64,000 bases of DNA from an uncultured Clostridia bacterium (GTDB lineage Bacteria > Bacillota > Clostridia > Christensenellales > UBA3700), in the NCBI GenBank assembly GCA_948471525.1, contig CAOKSY010000002.1, positions 124,001-188,000 of the forward strand, given 5' to 3'. The number at the start of each line of letters is the position of its first letter. Position 1 is the first letter of the stretch. Under the pieces are notes generated by a model. That model searched no databases. It was not told the DNA's origin and saw only the letters and a list, made by a program, of their open reading frames with translations. A program made the translations under genes and the position numbers. This document shows positions 27,071 through 35,450 of the stretch, piece by piece.

Positions 27071-27090
27071 AAAAAAGAGCTATTCGCTCT
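27071..27090 (-). terminator. terminator at the end of rnhA
   Basis: On the minus strand AGAGC-GAATA-GCTCT (27090-27076) is followed by TTTTTT. The stem overlaps the rnhA stop codon. Confidence 0.7.
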
Positions 27091-27544
27091 ATTTTTCTTC
27101 GTTTATTCTTTTGACGCGTTTTATCTCATCCGTTGCCAATTTATCGCATCTATTATTGTATTCGTTGTCGGAATGACCTTTGACTTTGTTGAATTTTACT
27201 CTGTGTTTGGATACTTGCATCAGCAAGAGCTTCCACAAATCTTCGTTTTTGACCGATTTTTTATCGGCAGTACGCCAATTATTCTTTACCCATTGATCTA
27301 TCCAGCCTTCGCTGAATGCGTTGCATACGTAGGCCGAATCGCTGTATACCTCGACTTCGCACTGCTCTTTTAATGCGCTCAAACCTTGGATTATTGCAAA
27401 CATTTCCATTCTGTTGTTGGTAGTGTCTTTATTGTATCCGACAAGTATTTTTTCGTGACCGTTGTACATTAAAATTGCCGCCCAACCGCCTACTCCGGGA
27501 TTGCCTGAACATGCGCCGTCGGTATAAATGGTGACGTTTTTCAT
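27089..27544 (-). CDS. rnhA: ribonuclease HI
   Basis: Cleaves the RNA strand of RNA-DNA hybrids. 151 aa, standard length. Metal-binding acids are visible: Asp in IYTDGACSGNPG, Glu in NNRMEMFAI, Asp in VYSDSAYV, and Asp/His in KGHSDNEYNNRCD. The basic handle region is partly present (WVKNNWRTADKKSVKNEDLW). Starts within the proC stop (ATGA overlap), so it is translated from the proC-rnhA mRNA. Confidence 0.96.
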   Translation of the reverse strand: MKNVTIYTDGACSGNPGVGGWAAILMYNGHEKILVGYNKDTTNNRMEMFAIIQGLSALKEQCEVEVYSDSAYVCNAFSEGWIDQWVKNNWRTADKKSVKNEDLWKLLLMQVSKHRVKFNKVKGHSDNEYNNRCDKLATDEIKRVKRINEEK

Positions 27545-28329
27545 AATTTACTTAATTCCTCGCTACGTCTGCGGCAATTGTCTATACCCTTTATAATATT
27601 TTCGGCGACGTTGTTTTCTCGAAACGTATTTATTGCCTGAATGGTTGTGCCGCCTTTGGAGCAAACCTTCTCTATCAGCGTATCGAGATTGTCGGAAGAT
27701 CGTTCGATCATTTTGCTTGCTCCGATAACTGTACCTATAGCAAGATCTTTACTTTGTTCAAAACTCAATCCGCCTTTTACTCCGCCGTCAATCATGGCTT
27801 TGATAAAATAATATACGTATGCAGGACCGCTGCCGCTTACGGAAGTTACTGCGTCGAAATAATCTTCTTTTATGAGTATTGTCTTTGATATCGTATTAAA
27901 AATATTTACTACGAAATTCAAACTTTCAGAATCAGCGTCTAAATCGGTGATTGCGCTTACTCCCTCTCCTATTGCGCAAGGTGTATTAGGCATGATCCTT
28001 ATTACTTCTTTGCAATTACATGCTTTGGAAATCGTTTGGCAACTTATACCGGCCATGATGGATATTACGCATTTAGCTTTATTATCGGCAAAGGTCTCAG
28101 CGATATTCCTGAATATTTGCGGCTTGACGGCAAGCGCAACGTATTCGCACGATTGCATAACCTCTCTATTGTCGTTTGTTGTATCTATTCCCAAGTATTT
28201 GCCTTTTATGCTGGGCGTAGCAATAAATATGTCGGATTCAGACAATAATTTACTTGTCAAAAGTCCGTTGATTATTGCTTTCGCCATATTTCCGCAGCCG
28301 ATAAAGCCGAGTTTGTACTTATAGTTCAT
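27541..28329 (-). CDS. proC: pyrroline-5-carboxylate reductase
   Basis: Last step of proline synthesis: NAD(P)H-dependent reduction of P5C. 262 aa. An N-terminal Rossmann motif (FIGCGNMAKAIINGLL) is followed by the C-terminal dimerisation domain with the family signature VSGSGPAYVYYFIKAMIDGGVKGGLS. GGAGCG precedes the ATG. It is divergent from tRNA-Trp across 88 bases. proA/proB are not nearby. Confidence 0.96.
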   Translation of the reverse strand: MNYKYKLGFIGCGNMAKAIINGLLTSKLLSESDIFIATPSIKGKYLGIDTTNDNREVMQSCEYVALAVKPQIFRNIAETFADNKAKCVISIMAGISCQTISKACNCKEVIRIMPNTPCAIGEGVSAITDLDADSESLNFVVNIFNTISKTILIKEDYFDAVTSVSGSGPAYVYYFIKAMIDGGVKGGLSFEQSKDLAIGTVIGASKMIERSSDNLDTLIEKVCSKGGTTIQAINTFRENNVAENIIKGIDNCRRRSEELSKL

Positions 28330-28358
28330 AAAAATCGCTCCAAAATCCGATTAATTTG

Positions 28359-28387
28359 TTGACACGTCTCAAAAGTTTATATATAAT
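28359..28387 (+). promoter_or_regulatory. consensus sigma-A promoter of tRNA-Trp
   Basis: Perfect consensus: -35 TTGACA (28359-28364), 17-base spacer, -10 TATAAT (28382-28387). The start is predicted near 28394, about 24 bases before the mature tRNA. Confidence 0.92.
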
Positions 28388-28417
28388 ATTTAAGAAGTGT
28401 TCTTCTTCATATTTTTT

Positions 28418-28492
28418 AGGGGAGTGGCTCAACGGTAGAGTAGTGGTCTCCAAAACCATTGGTTGCGTGTTCGAATCGCGTCTCCCCTGCCA
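28418..28492 (+). tRNA. tRNA-Trp (anticodon CCA)
   Basis: Cloverleaf fits: acceptor AGGGGAG (28418-28424) with CTCCCCT (28482-28488), discriminator G28489, encoded CCA 28490-28492. The anticodon stem is 28443-28447 with 28455-28459 and the loop CTCCAAA places anticodon CCA at 28450-28452. The T arm GCGTG-TTCGAAT-CGCGT is standard. Single gene with its own promoter and terminator. Confidence 0.97.
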
Positions 28493-28518
28493 AAATGACT
28501 GGAAACAGTCATTTTTTT
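28493..28518 (+). terminator. terminator of tRNA-Trp
   Basis: AAATGACTG (28493-28501), GAAA loop, CAGTCATTT (28506-28514), and T through 28518. It begins immediately after the CCA end. Confidence 0.92.
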
Positions 28519-28590
28519 ATTTGCAATTCCGATAAATTGAAATTGATTTTAAAATACATCAATATTATCATTTTGCAAGTATTTGATCTC

Positions 28591-28630
28591 AATTTGTGCG
28601 ATAAATCAAACTTTATTTATCGCGCAAATT
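28591..28630. terminator. long hairpin after purB
   Basis: A 16-bp stem (28591-28606 with 28615-28630, one G-T pair) and an 8-base loop. TTTT AATTT follows on the plus strand; the minus-strand side has no good T tract. It lies eight bases beyond the purB stop and probably ends purB transcripts. Confidence 0.6.
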
Positions 28631-28637
28631 TTTTAAT

Positions 28638-30065
28638 TTAAACGTTTACTTGACCTTGCTGTCCCAAATAATCTTTATTTTTATCGAGTATAGGTCGTAT
28701 TGTTTCTTCAATAAACTCTACAGTCTGCTCTTTTGCTCTTCCGATAAAATTTTTGGGATCTAAAATACTGTCGATTTTATCGTTTATTGCGGCGAAGGCA
28801 TCGTCTTTCTTTATTCTATCGATAAGATCATTGTCTTTTCCGTACTGTTTGACCATTTTTGAAGCTTCCATAGAGTGTACTCTGATCCTTTCATGCAGCT
28901 CCTGACGGTCGCCGCCCGCTTTTACGCACTCCATAAGAATTACTTCGGTGGACATAAACGGCAATTCTGCCATAATATGTTTGTTTATCGTATTTTCGTA
29001 TACTACCATTCCGTCTGCGACGTTCATATATATTTCCAATATCGCGTCTATTGAAAGGAATGCTTGCGCCATAACCAATCGTCTGTTTGCAGAATCGTCA
29101 AGCGTACGCTCAAACCACTGGGTTGCGGCGGTATTGGCGGCATTTGCCGGCAAGGTCATTACGTATCTTGCAAGCGAGCATATGCGTTCGCTTCTCATAG
29201 GATTTCGCTTGTACGCCATTGCAGAAGATCCGATCTGATTTTTTTCAAACGGCTCTTCTATTTCTTTCATATTCTGTAGGATTCTCACGTCGTTGGCAAA
29301 TTTATAGGCGCTCTGAGCGATCTGTGATAATACTGATAGTATATTATAGTCATATTTTCTGCTATAGGTTTGTCCGCTTACGGCAAAACTTTTATCGAAG
29401 CCCATTTTTTTGATAACAAGTTCGTTTAATTTTTTTACCTTATCATGATTTCCGTCGAATAATTGCAGAAAACTTGCCTGAGTACCTGTGGTTCCTTTGA
29501 CTCCTCTCAATCGAGTGTTTTCTATTACAAATTCCAGGTTTTCATAGTCCATTTGCAACTCTTGAAGCCAAAGCGCTGCTCTTTTTCCCACGGTGACCAA
29601 CTGTGCAGGCTGAAGATGAGTAAATCCCAAAGTAGGCATATCTGCGTATTTTAATGCAAATTTAGTGAGTTTATCCATTACGTTGACGAGCTTATTTTTT
29701 ACAAGTTGCAATGCGTCGTGATATATTATCGCGTCGGAATTGTCGGTCACATAACAGCTAGTAGCGCCCAAGTGGATTATCGGCATTGCTTTAGGACATT
29801 GTTGTCCGTAAGCGTAGACATACGCCATTACGTCGTGTCTTACTATTCTCTCCCTCTCTTTGGCTACTTCAAAGTTTATATCTTCCAAATGTTCGCGCAT
29901 TTGAGATAATTGTTCATCGGTTATATTAAGTCCCAACTCTTTTTCGCTTTCCGCCAGAGCCAGCCAGAGTTTTCTCCATAGTATCATTCTGGTTTTTTCA
30001 GAAAACTGCTCTAACATTGGTTTTGTAGCATAACGCGTGGTCAACGGATCGACGTAATTTGACAT
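28638..30065 (-). CDS. purB: adenylosuccinate lyase
   Basis: Fumarase-superfamily lyase acting twice in purine synthesis: on SAICAR and on adenylosuccinate. 475 aa from the ATG at 30065. A TTG four codons upstream is open, but GAGGTG with correct spacing selects the ATG. Signature loop GSSAMAYKRNPMRSERI (about residue 290), HLGATSCYVTDNSD near 90 and GFTHLQPAQLVTVGKRA near 145 hold the catalytic His and Ser. It stands alone, away from other pur genes, in the place where spo0A usually follows spoIVB. Confidence 0.96.
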   Translation of the reverse strand: MSNYVDPLTTRYATKPMLEQFSEKTRMILWRKLWLALAESEKELGLNITDEQLSQMREHLEDINFEVAKERERIVRHDVMAYVYAYGQQCPKAMPIIHLGATSCYVTDNSDAIIYHDALQLVKNKLVNVMDKLTKFALKYADMPTLGFTHLQPAQLVTVGKRAALWLQELQMDYENLEFVIENTRLRGVKGTTGTQASFLQLFDGNHDKVKKLNELVIKKMGFDKSFAVSGQTYSRKYDYNILSVLSQIAQSAYKFANDVRILQNMKEIEEPFEKNQIGSSAMAYKRNPMRSERICSLARYVMTLPANAANTAATQWFERTLDDSANRRLVMAQAFLSIDAILEIYMNVADGMVVYENTINKHIMAELPFMSTEVILMECVKAGGDRQELHERIRVHSMEASKMVKQYGKDNDLIDRIKKDDAFAAINDKIDSILDPKNFIGRAKEQTVEFIEETIRPILDKNKDYLGQQGQVNV

Positions 30066-30094
30066 ATTGCACCTCAATAATATTTGTTTTAAAT

Positions 30095-30123
30095 ATTATA
30101 TAATATTTATATAAGTAAATCAA
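30095..30123 (-). promoter_or_regulatory. sigma-A promoter of purB
   Basis: Minus strand: -35 TTGATT (30123-30118), 17-base spacer, -10 TATAAT (30100-30095). Leader of roughly 23 bases with RBS GAGG. No PurR box or purine riboswitch is recognisable. Confidence 0.8.
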
Positions 30124-30361
30124 GAAAAACAAAGTACATATTGAATAAAATGAGCGTACTTACCTAGTTATGTATATATCGAATTAATATGGATAATATG
30201 GATTAAAACATTCTATATTTTATTAGAAGTTTTATGACAAATAAATTCGATGTTACAGTATATTTGTCAAGAAATAATTCTGATGGCCGCTAAAACATAT
30301 GTTGGATTAAGCATTGATTTAAAACTATATGATTGAAATTATAAAAATAAGGGCTAAAAAT
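30124..30361. other. gene-free AT-rich gap between purB and spoIVB
   Basis: No open frame with an RBS, no RNA motif recognised. In most spore-formers spo0A lies here, directly after spoIVB; I find no remnant of it on either strand. Confidence 0.6.
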
Positions 30362-30410
30362 AAATATATCAAGAGCAATAATTAAGCATTATAAAACTCT
30401 CGATATATTT
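30362..30410 (-). terminator. possible terminator downstream of spoIVB
   Basis: A 14-bp stem with one mismatch (30362-30375 with 30397-30410) and a 21-base loop. Read on the minus strand it is followed by ATTTTTAGCCCTTATTTTTA. About 55 bases after the spoIVB stop. Confidence 0.4.
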
Positions 30411-30465
30411 ACAAATATTAAGTTAATTAAGAATTATTATGCGCTAATTGAGAATACTTATTACC

Positions 30466-31605
30466 TTAGGGTTTCATCCAATCAACATAAATACCATAGC
30501 CCTTTGTTGGGTCAGATACAAAAACATGAGTCACAGCCCCGATAAGTTTGCCGTTCTGAATGATCGGACTGCCGCTCATCCCCTGCACTATGCCCCCGGT
30601 GGTGTCTAATAGCCTCTTATCGGTTACTCGCAAAACCATACTTTTTTCTGATGGATTATTTTGGTTATTAGTCTTGATGATCTGTATTTCATATCTTTCC
30701 GGTTTTCCGCCGTTTATAGTGGTATAAATATGAGCGTTACCGGGCTGAGCGTCACTCTTGCTACCTAATATAACTTTTTCTCCGTCTGCACCTTGATTGA
30801 GTTTTCCATACAATCCAAATTTGTTATTTGCCGTAATTACGCCGGAATTTCCGCCCATTGTACTGAAGGATCCGTTCAATTCACCCGCTTTTCCCTTCTG
30901 ACCGCGTACATATCCCACTATATTGGCGTTATATATATTTCCGTTGGATGCCGTAATATCGTTGCCATTCATATCCTTTATAGCATGGCCAAGCGAATAA
31001 AAGTCGTTTCCGTCGCAATAAGTCATTGTTCCAATTCCTTCGATTTGATCCTGAAGCAATAATCCCAATTTATTTGCGCCGCTTAAGACGTCAACCGCAG
31101 GCTTAATCATATAATCCTTGATATCTCCGCCTCTGCCTACTCTAATAGATACTTCTTCTTTATCTTTTATCAATTCGCTGACTTGCGATACTGAGTCAAG
31201 CGTAATACCGTCAATTGAGATCAAGATATCTCCGCTTTGCACGTCAATACCGTCCACAGGACAGATTGCGCCGTTTTTAGTTACTACGCTTACTTTAGAC
31301 GTTATATATAGACTTGTCATCATAGCTATTCCTACAGGATTGCCGCCTAAAATAACATATTTTTCTTGTTCCGACGGCGTCTGAGTTTTGCCTATAGGGA
31401 TAAATCCGAATAATTTAAAATTACCGGTCGGAACGTGATCGTCAGCGCCTTTTTCACTGCATAATCTTACTCGGCTGTTATTTTCCCAAGCATAGACAGC
31501 ATTATCGGCAATTATACCTTCAACAGTACAAAGCGTAAATACGGTGAGAATCAGCAGTAAAATTATAGAAAACATACATAATTTTTTATTAAAAACTCTA
31601 TTCAT
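30466..31605 (-). CDS. spoIVB: sporulation serine peptidase SpoIVB
   Basis: Forespore-secreted S55 protease that starts the sigma-K checkpoint by cleaving SpoIVFA. 379 aa from the ATG at 31605 (GAGAGG seven bases upstream); an in-frame TTG two codons earlier is less well placed. One N-terminal membrane/signal segment (about 8-32), a PDZ domain (about 85-165: GIDVQSGDILISIDGITLDSV), then the peptidase domain with His in SLGHAIKD and the catalytic Ser in GMSGSPIIQNGKLIGAVTHV. The usual neighbours recN upstream and spo0A downstream are half kept: recN is present, spo0A is not. A sigma-G/F-type promoter precedes it. Confidence 0.95.
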   Translation of the reverse strand: MNRVFNKKLCMFSIILLLILTVFTLCTVEGIIADNAVYAWENNSRVRLCSEKGADDHVPTGNFKLFGFIPIGKTQTPSEQEKYVILGGNPVGIAMMTSLYITSKVSVVTKNGAICPVDGIDVQSGDILISIDGITLDSVSQVSELIKDKEEVSIRVGRGGDIKDYMIKPAVDVLSGANKLGLLLQDQIEGIGTMTYCDGNDFYSLGHAIKDMNGNDITASNGNIYNANIVGYVRGQKGKAGELNGSFSTMGGNSGVITANNKFGLYGKLNQGADGEKVILGSKSDAQPGNAHIYTTINGGKPERYEIQIIKTNNQNNPSEKSMVLRVTDKRLLDTTGGIVQGMSGSPIIQNGKLIGAVTHVFVSDPTKGYGIYVDWMKP

Positions 31606-31624
31606 TTCCAAACCTCTCGCAATT

Positions 31625-31654
31625 TAGTTTGAGAAATAGATTTCAAAATATTCT
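31625..31654 (-). promoter_or_regulatory. forespore (sigma-G/sigma-F type) promoter of spoIVB
   Basis: Minus strand: AGAATA (31654-31649), 17-base spacer, CAAACTA (31631-31625). This is 5/6 and 6/7 to the sigma-G consensus TGAATA-N17/18-CATACTA. In B. subtilis spoIVB is read by sigma-F and sigma-G, which fits. Confidence 0.65.
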
Positions 31655-31672
31655 TAAGATGGAAAATTAAAT

Positions 31673-31698
31673 AAAAAATGACGGCAATTTGCCGCCAT
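31673..31698 (-). terminator. terminator of the asp23-recN operon
   Basis: Minus strand: ATGGCGGCA (31698-31690) pairs with TGCCGTCAT-like arm (31686-31678) with one G-T pair, followed by TTTTTT (31678-31673). It isolates spoIVB from recN read-through. Confidence 0.85.
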
Positions 31699-31716
31699 AG
31701 GTTAATAACGTATTAA

Positions 31717-33417
31717 TTATTTTATACTATTTTTATATTCTTGAGCAAAATCCAACATTTCTTTTGCATGCGGCAATGCAAAATCCGAAGATTCGCTGCC
31801 TCCGATCAGTCTGGACACTTCTTCTATTCGAGTATTATCGTCCAATCGTATCAACGTAGTTGACGTACTGTCCTTTGAAGAAGACTTTTGAATCAAGAAA
31901 TGCGTATCAGCCATTGAAGCAAGCTGCGGTAAATGAGTTATAGCTAAAACCTGCTTATCTTTTGAGATATCATAAGTTTTTCTAGCCACTATTTGAGCAA
32001 TTTTTCCGCTTATACCGGTATCAATCTCATCAAATACCATTGTAGAAATGCCGTCAAGATTTGCAATAATTTTTTTCAAAGCTAACATAAATCTTGACAA
32101 TTCGCCGCCAGATATTACTTTTGAGAGCTCTTTGGCAGGTTGTCCGGCATTCGCGCTAAACATAAATATAGCATCGTCGCCGCCGTTAAGATCCGGTGAA
32201 AACGCGTCGTAGATAGGCAATTCGGCAAATTGAGTGTCGAATTTACAAGACGGCATCCCCAGCTCTTTCAATTCCTTTAATATATTGACTGACAAATCCC
32301 TGGCAGCGGATCTGCGTGCGTCGGATAAAATTTTTGTACTGTCATATAATTGATGGAGCAAGCAAGTGCGCTCTTCTTCGAATTCCTTTACTTTTTCTTC
32401 ACCGTCAGAGAGGAAATCATATTCTTCGGTAATTTTTTCAAGATATGAGTTGATTTCCTCTATTGAATTACCATACTTACGCTTAAGCGATCTGATCAAA
32501 GATATTCTTTGTTCGCACTCTTCGTATTGGCGAATGTCGAACTGATTGTTTTCCGCCAGATCGCACAACGTCGCCGAGATATCCTTTAATTCTATTTTAC
32601 AGCTATCCAGTCTTTCGAGAAGTCCGTCGATTTCGCTTTCAAACGATGAAATTTTTGTCAACTGAGATATCGCGTATCCAAGCGCAGACAGTACGTTTTC
32701 ATTTTCGTCGCCATTGAGCAAGTTATTGCATTCGTTTAATGTGCTTATGATAGTTTGAGAATTGTTTAATTTATGCCGCAATGCAAAGAGTTCTTCCTCT
32801 TCCCCGTCTTTTAGATCGGCTTGCGAAATTTCATTGATTTGATATTCCAAAAGATCGATATTCTTATTTACTTCGGTCAGCGAACCGTACTTTTTCAGTT
32901 TGTTATTTACCTGTATATAATCGGCATAGAGTTTTGCGTGCTCGATTTTTAGCGGAGCGATGACCTTTTCTCCGTATTTATCAATTATATCTAGGTGAAA
33001 TGAGGAATTTAGCGCCGATATATTTTCGTGCTGTCCGTAAATATCTGCAAGAGTGGACGCTATATCCTTTAAGACTCCCAGCGTAACTCTTTGATTGTTG
33101 ACAGAACAGATATTCTTTCCATCTAGGCTCATCGAACGCTTGAGTATAAGAAAATCGTCGCATTCTATATCGTATTGCGCCAGTATAGCTCCGGTATTTG
33201 CAGTTATTTCATCGAATATCGCCGTGACAGTAGCAGTATTTTCTCCGTATCTTATCAGCGATTTGTCTGCGCGTTTGCCCAATACAAAACTTAGGCTGTC
33301 TATTATAATAGACTTTCCTGCTCCGGTTTCGCCTGAAAGAATATTCAGTCCTTGAGAAAAATGCACTTCCAAAGAGTCAATAAGCGCAATATTTTTTATC
33401 GAAAGTTCACTAAGCAT
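31717..33417 (-). CDS. recN: DNA repair protein RecN
   Basis: SMC-like ATPase that gathers broken DNA ends for recombination repair. 566 aa, normal. Walker A GETGAGKS near residue 30, a central coiled coil (about 165-370), the ABC signature VISGGELSRFMLALKK near 432, and Walker B MVFDEIDTGISGK. Last gene of the asp23-to-recN run, starting three bases after argR, the classical ahrC-recN pair. No SOS box is seen beside it. Confidence 0.97.
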   Translation of the reverse strand: MLSELSIKNIALIDSLEVHFSQGLNILSGETGAGKSIIIDSLSFVLGKRADKSLIRYGENTATVTAIFDEITANTGAILAQYDIECDDFLILKRSMSLDGKNICSVNNQRVTLGVLKDIASTLADIYGQHENISALNSSFHLDIIDKYGEKVIAPLKIEHAKLYADYIQVNNKLKKYGSLTEVNKNIDLLEYQINEISQADLKDGEEEELFALRHKLNNSQTIISTLNECNNLLNGDENENVLSALGYAISQLTKISSFESEIDGLLERLDSCKIELKDISATLCDLAENNQFDIRQYEECEQRISLIRSLKRKYGNSIEEINSYLEKITEEYDFLSDGEEKVKEFEEERTCLLHQLYDSTKILSDARRSAARDLSVNILKELKELGMPSCKFDTQFAELPIYDAFSPDLNGGDDAIFMFSANAGQPAKELSKVISGGELSRFMLALKKIIANLDGISTMVFDEIDTGISGKIAQIVARKTYDISKDKQVLAITHLPQLASMADTHFLIQKSSSKDSTSTTLIRLDDNTRIEEVSRLIGGSESSDFALPHAKEMLDFAQEYKNSIK

Positions 33418-33420
33418 AGA

Positions 33421-33870
33421 TCAGTAATTTTCCTTGAGCATCTTGAGTACTGTTTCCGCGTCCTTTTCGCTTTTAGTAGCGCAAAAAATAGTGTCGTCGC
33501 CTGCGATCGAACCCAAAATTTGCGGGATCATCAAGTGATCGATGAACGCGCCTGCGCTATTTGCCGCTCCGGAGACCGTCTTAATAACGATGATATTGCC
33601 TGCGATCTGCATACTAAGGACGCTTTCTTTAAATATATTATCATATTTATTGCGAAGACCGCTTTCTTTGTAGTCGACGCGCGTATATCTATATTTTTTT
33701 ACTGTACCAGAAACTTTTACCAATCCGAGTTGTTTTATATCCCTCGAGACCGTGGCTTGCGTGACGTTGAAACCGTACTGTTGAAGCATGGTCACCAATT
33801 CTTCCTGAGTATCCAATTCGTTTGACATCACGATATCCAATATCGTCTGTTGTCTCGATTTATTTGACAT
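33421..33870 (-). CDS. argR: arginine repressor ArgR/AhrC
   Basis: Arginine-responsive repressor, 149 aa. N-terminal winged HTH (TQEELVTMLQQYGFNVTQATVSRDIKQL) with the SRDIK recognition helix, and the C-terminal hexamerisation/arginine domain with GDDTIFCATKS (Asp pair that binds arginine). Located between nadK and recN as in most Bacillota. Confidence 0.97.
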   Translation of the reverse strand: MSNKSRQQTILDIVMSNELDTQEELVTMLQQYGFNVTQATVSRDIKQLGLVKVSGTVKKYRYTRVDYKESGLRNKYDNIFKESVLSMQIAGNIIVIKTVSGAANSAGAFIDHLMIPQILGSIAGDDTIFCATKSEKDAETVLKMLKENY

Positions 33871-33871
33871 A

Positions 33872-34699
33872 TCAGTCTCCCCAATAGTTGAGTTTTTTTC
33901 TCAATCTATTATAGAAATTATCATTTTTAAATCTTATAAAATATGCGTATCTGTCAGCCTTTTCTATAGAAACGGCAATACTTTTTTTGGATTTTGCGAC
34001 TATGACTCCGTCAACTATCACTCTTATATTGGCAGAATCGGTCAATACTCTTATCTTCATATCATCGTCTATAACCATGGGACAACTATGCAAAGAATGA
34101 GGACATATAGCATTGACTATTAAAGCTTTTACGGTTGGACTAAGTACGGGACCGTTGCATGAAAGAGAATACGCCGTAGATCCGGTAGGCGTCGACACCA
34201 ATATTCCGTCGCTTCTGACAGTATCGGCTCTTACTCCGTCTATCTCTATATCGAATGTTGAAATGTGACAGGGATCCTCGCGATTGACTATGATTTCGTT
34301 AAGAGCATAAAACTGTTCGTCTTCTATACGGGTTTTTAAGAGCGCGCGTTTTTCGATAGTATAAGTCTTTTCTTTGAGACACTTTATTGCATAATCCATC
34401 TCACTTTCGTCGACTTCTGTCAAAAATCCGAGTTTTCCCATATTTATTCCAAGTATAGGTTGATTATCCGCTAAGTTTCTGACTGTATCCAACATAGTTC
34501 CGTCTCCGCCGAATGATACTACGATATCGCACCAACTGAAAATCTCTTCCATCGGCGCGGTTTCGCTAGGTTCGAAGAATTCGCGAGCATTGTCGCATAC
34601 CAAATATTTCAATCCGCTTTTTTGCAATTTTTTGCAAAAAATTTGAGTAGCGGACGCATTTTTATCTCTCTTTAGATTGGTTTTGATTCCTATTCTCAT
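33872..34699 (-). CDS. nadK: NAD kinase
   Basis: Phosphorylates NAD to NADP. 275 aa. GGDGTML (catalytic Asp, residues about 65-71), GINMGKLGFLTE, and the NE/D motif YALNEIIVNR are present. The SDGILVSTPTGSTAYSLSCNGP stretch completes the NAD site. Starts 27 bases after tlyA in the tlyA-nadK-argR-recN run. Confidence 0.97.
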   Translation of the reverse strand: MRIGIKTNLKRDKNASATQIFCKKLQKSGLKYLVCDNAREFFEPSETAPMEEIFSWCDIVVSFGGDGTMLDTVRNLADNQPILGINMGKLGFLTEVDESEMDYAIKCLKEKTYTIEKRALLKTRIEDEQFYALNEIIVNREDPCHISTFDIEIDGVRADTVRSDGILVSTPTGSTAYSLSCNGPVLSPTVKALIVNAICPHSLHSCPMVIDDDMKIRVLTDSANIRVIVDGVIVAKSKKSIAVSIEKADRYAYFIRFKNDNFYNRLRKKLNYWGD

Positions 34700-34726
34700 A
34701 ATCTAATTATACCTTTGTTTGCATAA

Positions 34727-35449
34727 TTATTCAATAGGTTTGTATAAAAATATTAAATATTCTTTATTTTTATTAACCTTTATAGGCGCGACGGTGATAT
34801 CTTTGAATATAAATCCCAATTCGATTGCAAATTTTTTAACGTCATCGCATATGCTTGTCCGCACTTTTTCACTCAATACAATGCCGCTTTTACTCAAAAA
34901 CTTACTTCCAGCTTCAAATTGAGGTTTTATCAAGGCGATGGTTTCGCCGCCCGGCTTCAAAATACCGTATACGGAAGGAAGAATAAGCCTTAACGAGATA
35001 AAACTGACGTCGACGCTTACAAAATCTACCGACTCGCCTAAGTCCTCAACTTTTAGATATCTAGCGTTTGTTCTGTCTTTTATGATAACTCGGGGGTCGT
35101 TTTTTAAATCGTCGCCAAAAGCGCATTCGCCTACATCGACCGCATAGACCTTGACCGCTCCGTTTTTCAACATACAATCGGTAAAACCGCCGTTGGACGC
35201 GCCTATGTCCGCGCATATCTTGTCTTTTACGGAATAGGAAAAATCGTTGAATGCCTTTTGAAGTTTGTCTCCGCCTATAGAAGAAAATTTTAAATTGTCC
35301 AGTAGTTTGATATCGTATCCGTTGTCTACGTTAAACGACGCTTTTGTGACTATCTTGCCGTTTACTTCGACAAAAGAGTTGTCGATCAAATGCTGAGCTC
35401 TTGCTCTTGTGATTTTTTGAGTTTTGCTTAAGTAAAGATCCAGTCTCAT
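34727..35449 (-). CDS. tlyA: TlyA family 2'-O-methyltransferase (S4 + FtsJ domains)
   Basis: 240 aa. N-terminal S4 RNA-binding domain (residues 1-60, MRLDLYLSKTQKITRARAQHLI) and an FtsJ-like Rossmann methyltransferase (ADIGASNGGFTDCMLKNGA SAM motif, about 78-96). TlyA proteins methylate 16S/23S rRNA cytidines in mycobacteria. In Bacillota the orthologue (YqxC) sits in this same dxs-yqxC-nadK-argR-recN order. Starts one base after dxs ends. Confidence 0.93.
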   Translation of the reverse strand: MRLDLYLSKTQKITRARAQHLIDNSFVEVNGKIVTKASFNVDNGYDIKLLDNLKFSSIGGDKLQKAFNDFSYSVKDKICADIGASNGGFTDCMLKNGAVKVYAVDVGECAFGDDLKNDPRVIIKDRTNARYLKVEDLGESVDFVSVDVSFISLRLILPSVYGILKPGGETIALIKPQFEAGSKFLSKSGIVLSEKVRTSICDDVKKFAIELGFIFKDITVAPIKVNKNKEYLIFLYKPIE

Positions 35450-35450
35450 T

